A stretch of 64,000 nucleotides of DNA from positions 2,016,243 through 2,080,242 of the forward strand of contig FJOG01000002.1 in NCBI GenBank assembly GCA_900073065.1. The letters run 5' to 3'. This DNA comes from Phialocephala subalpina. Lineage: Eukaryota > Ascomycota > Leotiomycetes > Helotiales > Mollisiaceae. The notes under the pieces are model-generated. The model was not told the origin of the DNA and made no database searches. It worked only from the letters and a program-made list of their open reading frames with translations. Shown here one piece after another: positions 59,037 to 64,000 of this stretch. Within the stretch, counting starts at the first letter, position 1. Each line of letters starts with the position of its first letter. A program made the position numbers and the translations under genes.

Positions 59037-61653
59037 GGGTGAGGGGTTTGGCGGAAAGGATATTGGACTTGGAGAAAAAGAGGAGATTGGAGTCGGAGGT
59101 GTTTGTTGATACCATGATGTGAGGTTAGTAACAGGGTTGGGACTTGGAGAGAGTGTGTGGGTATGTCGACGATACCTTGTACAATTGCTCTTCAATTTGA
59201 TGCTTTCATCCCAAATAATACAGATAGAGATCTGCGCGCACAATAACAATCTTCCTCCTCGTTTCCAGCTCCATCCCTCGGCCCATTCTCCCCTCTTGGG
59301 TCGTAGAGTTTCCTACGACGATGTTAGCACACACACTCATGCTTTTTCGATCATGCAAAGGTAGACTTATCCCCAAAACCTGGAGGGGCTGCCTCATGCT
59401 GCAAAAAAGACAAGAGACAGCCCTGGACTGCCTTCCATTAGGCCTGTCCACTATAACCATAACCATAAATTTTGGAAGCTCCGAGAGGCCAACCCGAGAA
59501 GGTCCACAATCCAATACAGCAACTCAGAAGTCAGGCACAGCATTTCCAAAGTTCGGCAACTCGCCCAACGCAACCCAGAACAGACAAGCACTAAGCTTTG
59601 ACTCCAACACGAGATGGGTCCCGTTCTGGACGTCGAGCAAGTTCCTCCCCTCTTCCACGTCGATACTCGAGTCCGCGTCTGCAGTATGAATCTACATGGA
59701 CAATCCAACCATATCCTTAGTCTTTCGCATCCCACATTACCTATCACCCAGAGCCGCAACCTTTTCTCCCCTTAATGACTTGAACCTTCGACCCCGCAAT
59801 AGTTGTTCGAAAATCGACAGGAAACCGGACGCGAAATAGACCACCAAGGACGACCAAATACCTCAACGCGATAGCAAAGCTTCTCTCTGTTTGAATAGCA
59901 TTGCCCTCTGAGATTAGTTTTATGTTTCCTCTGCACCATTCGGAGCAGGGCGAGAAACGGACAAAATACATCAACAAAAACCGCTTGCATCTTCCCACTC
60001 ATTTCCGAAGAAACGATGGAGAGGAAAGGGGGTACAAACACCACGGGGGTGAATGACTGTGTGTCGGCGTCTTCCATCACTGCAGGACCGAGCCTGAAGG
60101 AGAAAGTTGATGCGGCTGATCGGGACCACACTGATGTGACAGAGCCTTTGGCTGAAGCCGTGGCAACGGTCTTTGAGCTGACTGCGCGTGAAAAGCGAGT
60201 TTCTGGAAAATGGAAAGGGTGGATACAACGTCCTTCATGGCACTTTGAAAGTAGCCGACAGGATGAGGATAGGTACGGGACGTCTTCACCGAATCAAATT
60301 GCACTGGCCCATCTCCACAGACTCGACGAAAAGGGTACTCGAACTGGACATAAAAGACTTCCGGAGCATGGCAATATGTCTCATTTTCAAAGTGCCTAGG
60401 CACAGAGAAGGACCATCAAAGCACTGCGTTTTTGTTTGAAAGCTAGTGAAATCTCGCTACAAATGCAATATGCAAATGGTTCCGACGAGTGAGATCACTG
60501 CCAAATCCCGACCAGAAGGAAGGGAAAACGCTTGCAAGAGATAGTCTGTTTGTAGACGATCCGTAGAATATTGTGCTCAAGCCCCCAAGCATTACACTCG
60601 GCATCCATGTTCCAGAAGAGTCCTAGCCACCTCATCAATAGAGTTGATAGAGCTCGTGTTGACCAAGTCGACCCAGCATATTGAAGATCCAAAAGACAGC
60701 TTCTCGAGGAAGAGCCTGTATCTGTCCCACGTTGCATCTCCTTTCCATCATCTGCGTTGACCCAATTGAGACGATCCGTGAATGACCAGAGTATAACGCC
60801 CAGCCGAAATCCCTGACGAGCATCCTCACAAGAGGCTTTTACCAGAACGGCTCATAGTAGAAATCTGTTTTATCGTCTTTCGACATCTGGACTATCCCTC
60901 CGACCTTTCCATTCCCAGCCTTGATCAGATTTCAACCTTTCGGCATAGATCATCACTCAGCAGATGAGAATATAATCAATTGGAAGAACAACTATGACCG
61001 CAAAGCTAGAACCAACAAATACTTAGGGTTAAGTTCTGAACTCAACTGTTCCTTGCGGAAAGTCTAGATCAGAGAACTATCGGAAGGGCATAGTGCTTTG
61101 TTTGCAGGTGCTTGGGAGCGAGAAAAGCTTCGTATCGCGTGCGTTGGAGAGGTATTCGATAACGTCCAAGGAGGTGCATTTCGTGTTTGGTCCCGCAACA
61201 GAAGATTCGAAGCTATTGTTGGTCAGGAACAAGTCGAGGAGAGAACTCGGAAGCATAGTTTGAGGAAGGAGGTTGTTGATTGTTGCAATTGACGTTCGAG
61301 ATATGGTGTGAGTGTTGAAGGAAGGAGAGTTCACGAAAAACGCGAGATGAGGTTAACGTGCCTCGTCGCGGTTGGCCTGAGAAACAAGGCCGTCATCGCA
61401 TCGCCTAATCACGTGTGATTTACTTTTTAGAAGCTTCTCGCCTCATTTGTCCGTCCTCCTTCCTCACAATACTTGGAGTAGGACCTTGCTCAACATGCTT
61501 GTTCTACGATAGCCCGGTTCGCAGCTGACCAATATCTGCTCGTTTTCGGGATCGACACATGGTTAGCTGAATGAGCAAAGCCGCCACACGTTGTCAAGAC
61601 CCTCGAAGGCTATACTTGTAGGTACTCTTGGTTCTCGAGTGCCTTCGCAAAGG
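59037..61653. other. gene-poor region with broken protein-like segments
   Basis: About 2.6 kb. No intact gene is supported. On the minus strand several protein-like but disconnected stretches occur, including an F-box-like segment near 60720-60635 (QALPREAVFWIFNMLGRLG) and others listed in the findings; together they may be a decayed gene. The right end (61335-61653) should hold the RTP1 promoter. Confidence 0.45.
61571..61621 (+). promoter_or_regulatory. upstream open reading frame in RTP1 leader
   Basis: A 16-codon ATG-to-TAG frame ends 32 bases before the RTP1 ATG. If it is within the transcript it could lower translation of RTP1. Transcript start is unknown, so this is tentative. Confidence 0.35.
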
Positions 61654-64000
61654 ATGGCGCAAACCAACCAGAAGAGAACGGCGGACCCTCCGCTTGTCGA
61701 CAAGATTCTACAACAAGGTAAACAGGCTTTTGACCCTGCATTACCCGCCGAAACGAGGAGGACCGGTACTCAAGACTTGCTTGCTCTCCTCAGTGACACA
61801 ACCACACTGGCACTTCTACCAGTCTTGAATCTCTTGATTCAGCCAGGTCGAGTGTCTCCAGAGCTACATGCTGTCCTCATCTCAACTTTGGCCCGGCTAC
61901 CGCTCCGGCCGCGAGGTGTCCAACATACGATCGAGTTCGTCCTTTCTGTACATCCAAGTACCAGCAATGCATCAGGTGGCGGAGGTCGAGGGGCCAGTAT
62001 CTCGCATGAAGCATTGAATGCATGTTCACGCCTTTTATCCTCGCCACCTACGGGATTGTCAGCCCAAGAGTACTTTGAATGCATAGCACCTCAGCTCTTC
62101 TCTCTACTCCAAGGAGAGGGTGAACCCGGGATGGACAAAGCCGCTGCCTTCATCACTGGATTTGGTATATTGGGAAGAAAGCAGTTTGGTGCACCTGGTA
62201 GGTCAAGACTCTAAAACGTCAGACGCCATAGTACTGATCTTGCAGGTATGCCCGGCTGGAATGCTTTCGTTCAACCTATCCTAGAATCGATTGATCCATC
62301 GCTCTCAAAGAGCTCAAAGTCATCAGCTTCTCCAGGAGATGACATAGAGATGATAGGAGCTCGTAAGATTCTTGTGGCAGCGCAGGATCTTTCCAGAAGC
62401 CTCAACATTTTGTGTGCCTTGGTGACCTTCCACCCTAATCCAGCTTTGAGCAAAAGGCTCCTGAGACCAATTCTTCTCCCACTTTGGTTTCTCGCATCTT
62501 GGCAAAGTACCACTGAGGATGCTACGGCAGCATACCAGAAACCAGCAAGAATGCTCCTGAAGGTGCTTCTTCAGTTGTTCTCTGCCGCAAAGGATGCAAC
62601 TGGTGACGGACTGAAGAATCAGCTGGTAGCCTCAATTCTCAAGAACTTCGCCTCAAATGATAGGGCAGAACCAGGACATAGATCATGGGCTTACGTTGCA
62701 TCTGATAACGGTGCTATTTGCATCGAAGAGAAAGATCCAGAAGATGTCGATGTGGATTTTATGACCATAGATGGCAAAATCGACTATTTCATCGATTTAC
62801 TCAATAGTATACCCGATCTCGAGGCAGACGTTTCAGATCTATTCATGTTTTTATGCCGGGTCTGGTTTGCAAACAATTCCAGGAAAAACAAGCCATCAAT
62901 TTTTACGCAGCAGCGAACCGACGATTCGTTGCAGGATGTTCAGAGTCGTCTGATTGAAGCCAAACTCATACAGCAAATGATCACTAAATGCCCGAATAAG
63001 CTGGTGGAAGACTCAGGCCAAGTTCTTGTACTAGTCAACCAAGTACTTTCGGACTTCATTTCAGCAGAATCCGGCAAGGAAAATGAGGTCGAGGTCTCTC
63101 TCAGTCTTCTCAACATAGTCTTGACCTCTCCAAGCTTTCGAGCCGACGGAGATGTTGCATCTCTATTGGCGTCAATAAAGGCCTCGTTGGAGGCGATCAG
63201 CAAGATGGGACAACTCGAAGTGTCAGGAACAGCACGAAATCTTCTGCTATTCATAACATACCGCAACTCGATGGTCGATCCTAACGAGGAGCCATTAAGC
63301 ACACCCACTACCCGACAAGCAGAAGACCGCAAAAGCTACAACCTCGCCATGTCCTACCTCACAGCCGCCGACTCACCTCCCCCCGTCCGCGCCCAAGGCC
63401 TCGAATTAATCCTCACCCTCGTCCGCTCCAACAGCTCCATCCTCGACATCCCCGCCCTCCTCGTCCTCTTCTCCTCTCTCCTCCAAGACACCGAAGAATA
63501 CATCTACCTCAAAGCCATCTCAGCCTTCGACCAACTATCTCAAAAACACCCTAAAGCAGTAACGAAAGGCCTCATTGACCGCTACGTCGACCCAACCGAA
63601 GAATACGATCTCGATCAACGACTCAGACTCGGTGAAGCATTACACCATGTTATAAAAAACAACTATCTAGCACTCTCTAGAGAGATCTCCCAAACTGTTT
63701 GCGAAGGTCTACTATTCATCGCCAGTCGTCGCGGTCACCGACCAAAGTCGCAGCGCGAACAAGAAAAGAAAATCAACCAAAAGCGTAAACAAAACGTCGA
63801 AGCATCCGAAGCATGGGGCGGCGAAGTCCCACAACTCGACGAAGTCCTAGAAGCTGAAACACAAGCTGATCAAGACTTAATATCCACCATCGTCTCAGGC
63901 TGGGAATGTACCCGCGGTTCAGAAGACGTACGGATCCGTACCTCAGCCCTCGCAATCCTCAGCACAGCAATAGAATCCAACGTCGAAGGCGTAGGCTCTC
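61654..64000 (+). CDS. RTP1: Rtp1/Tango6-like RNA polymerase II assembly factor, partial
   Basis: Yeast Rtp1 helps assemble and import RNA polymerase II into the nucleus. Here exon 1 is 61654-62197 and exon 2 starts at 62246 and is still open at the right edge (intron 48 bases), giving at least 766 residues; the C-terminus lies outside. The protein is a long alpha-helical, HEAT-like solenoid without catalytic motifs. The best family evidence is the stretch PPVRAQGLELILTLVRS, then LLQDTEEYIYLKAISAFDQL, which resembles the conserved Rtp1 C-terminal domains, followed by a basic/Gln helix (EQEKKINQKRKQN) and WECTRGSEDVRIRTSALAIL. The ATG at 61654 is the first in frame after non-ATG open codons. 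Naming rests on the C-terminal blocks. Confidence 0.85.

Noticed and set aside
60016..60399. Plus-strand open frame of 127 codons
   Set aside because: No family resemblance, and it overlaps minus-strand protein-like pieces; coding on either strand is unproven.
1..64000. tRNA genes, rRNA, CRISPR arrays, intact transposons or viral insertions
   Set aside because: I looked for tRNA B-box-like motifs, array-like repeats and polymerase or transposase motifs and saw none; covariance-model and repeat searches were not possible here.

Overview
The window looks like nuclear DNA of a filamentous ascomycete, most likely a Leotiomycete or a related Pezizomycotina; the class is an inference from overall impression. 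The evidence is the gene style: monocistronic genes on both strands, GT-AG introns mostly of 48-80 bases, and families restricted to or typical of fungi (Zn2Cys6 and copper-fist regulators, Hse1, Atg13, Zds1, Slm1, Rtp1, fungal phytochrome). There are no operons, no tRNA or rRNA genes that I can recognise, and no intact transposon. Two runs of N (1132-1606 and 29870-30768) mark assembly gaps.

Left part (1-12 kb): a polysaccharide deacetylase broken by the left edge and by the first gap, an SDR oxidoreductase on the same strand, then a six-exon phytochrome histidine kinase (4563-9649) and a nitrilase-superfamily amidohydrolase. Regulatory part (12.5-23 kb): an Rgt1-like Zn2Cys6 factor and a copper-fist factor, both on the minus strand and separated by long leader or intergenic regions, then a 103-residue membrane protein of unknown function. 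Middle (23.8-31 kb): a small SET-domain protein whose 3' half lies in a perfect 250-base tandem duplication, an unrecognised charged coiled-coil protein, a two-exon tautomerase, a Cys-rich hypothetical, and then an AT-rich, repeat-flanked gap.

Right part (31.6-64 kb): a housekeeping run. It holds a BTB/RCC1/ankyrin protein of the IBTK/Btb type, ATG13, a mitochondrial hydroxyacid-oxoacid transhydrogenase, a small hypothetical, HSE1 (ESCRT-0), a ZDS1-like protein, a secreted GH78-like rhamnosidase, an SLM1-like PH protein, a LITAF-type membrane zinc protein, and RTP1 running off the right edge.

The genes do not form one pathway. The shared themes are environmental sensing (phytochrome, Rgt1-like, copper fist) and endomembrane or TOR-linked control (ATG13, HSE1, SLM1, ZDS1, LITAF). 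I found no convincing new multi-gene system. The most unusual items are the perfect SET-gene duplication, the small membrane protein with a stop-free 54-base intron, and a stretch of broken protein-like segments at 59.5-61.3 kb. All exon joins were read by eye and checked only by reading-frame arithmetic and continuity of family motifs.
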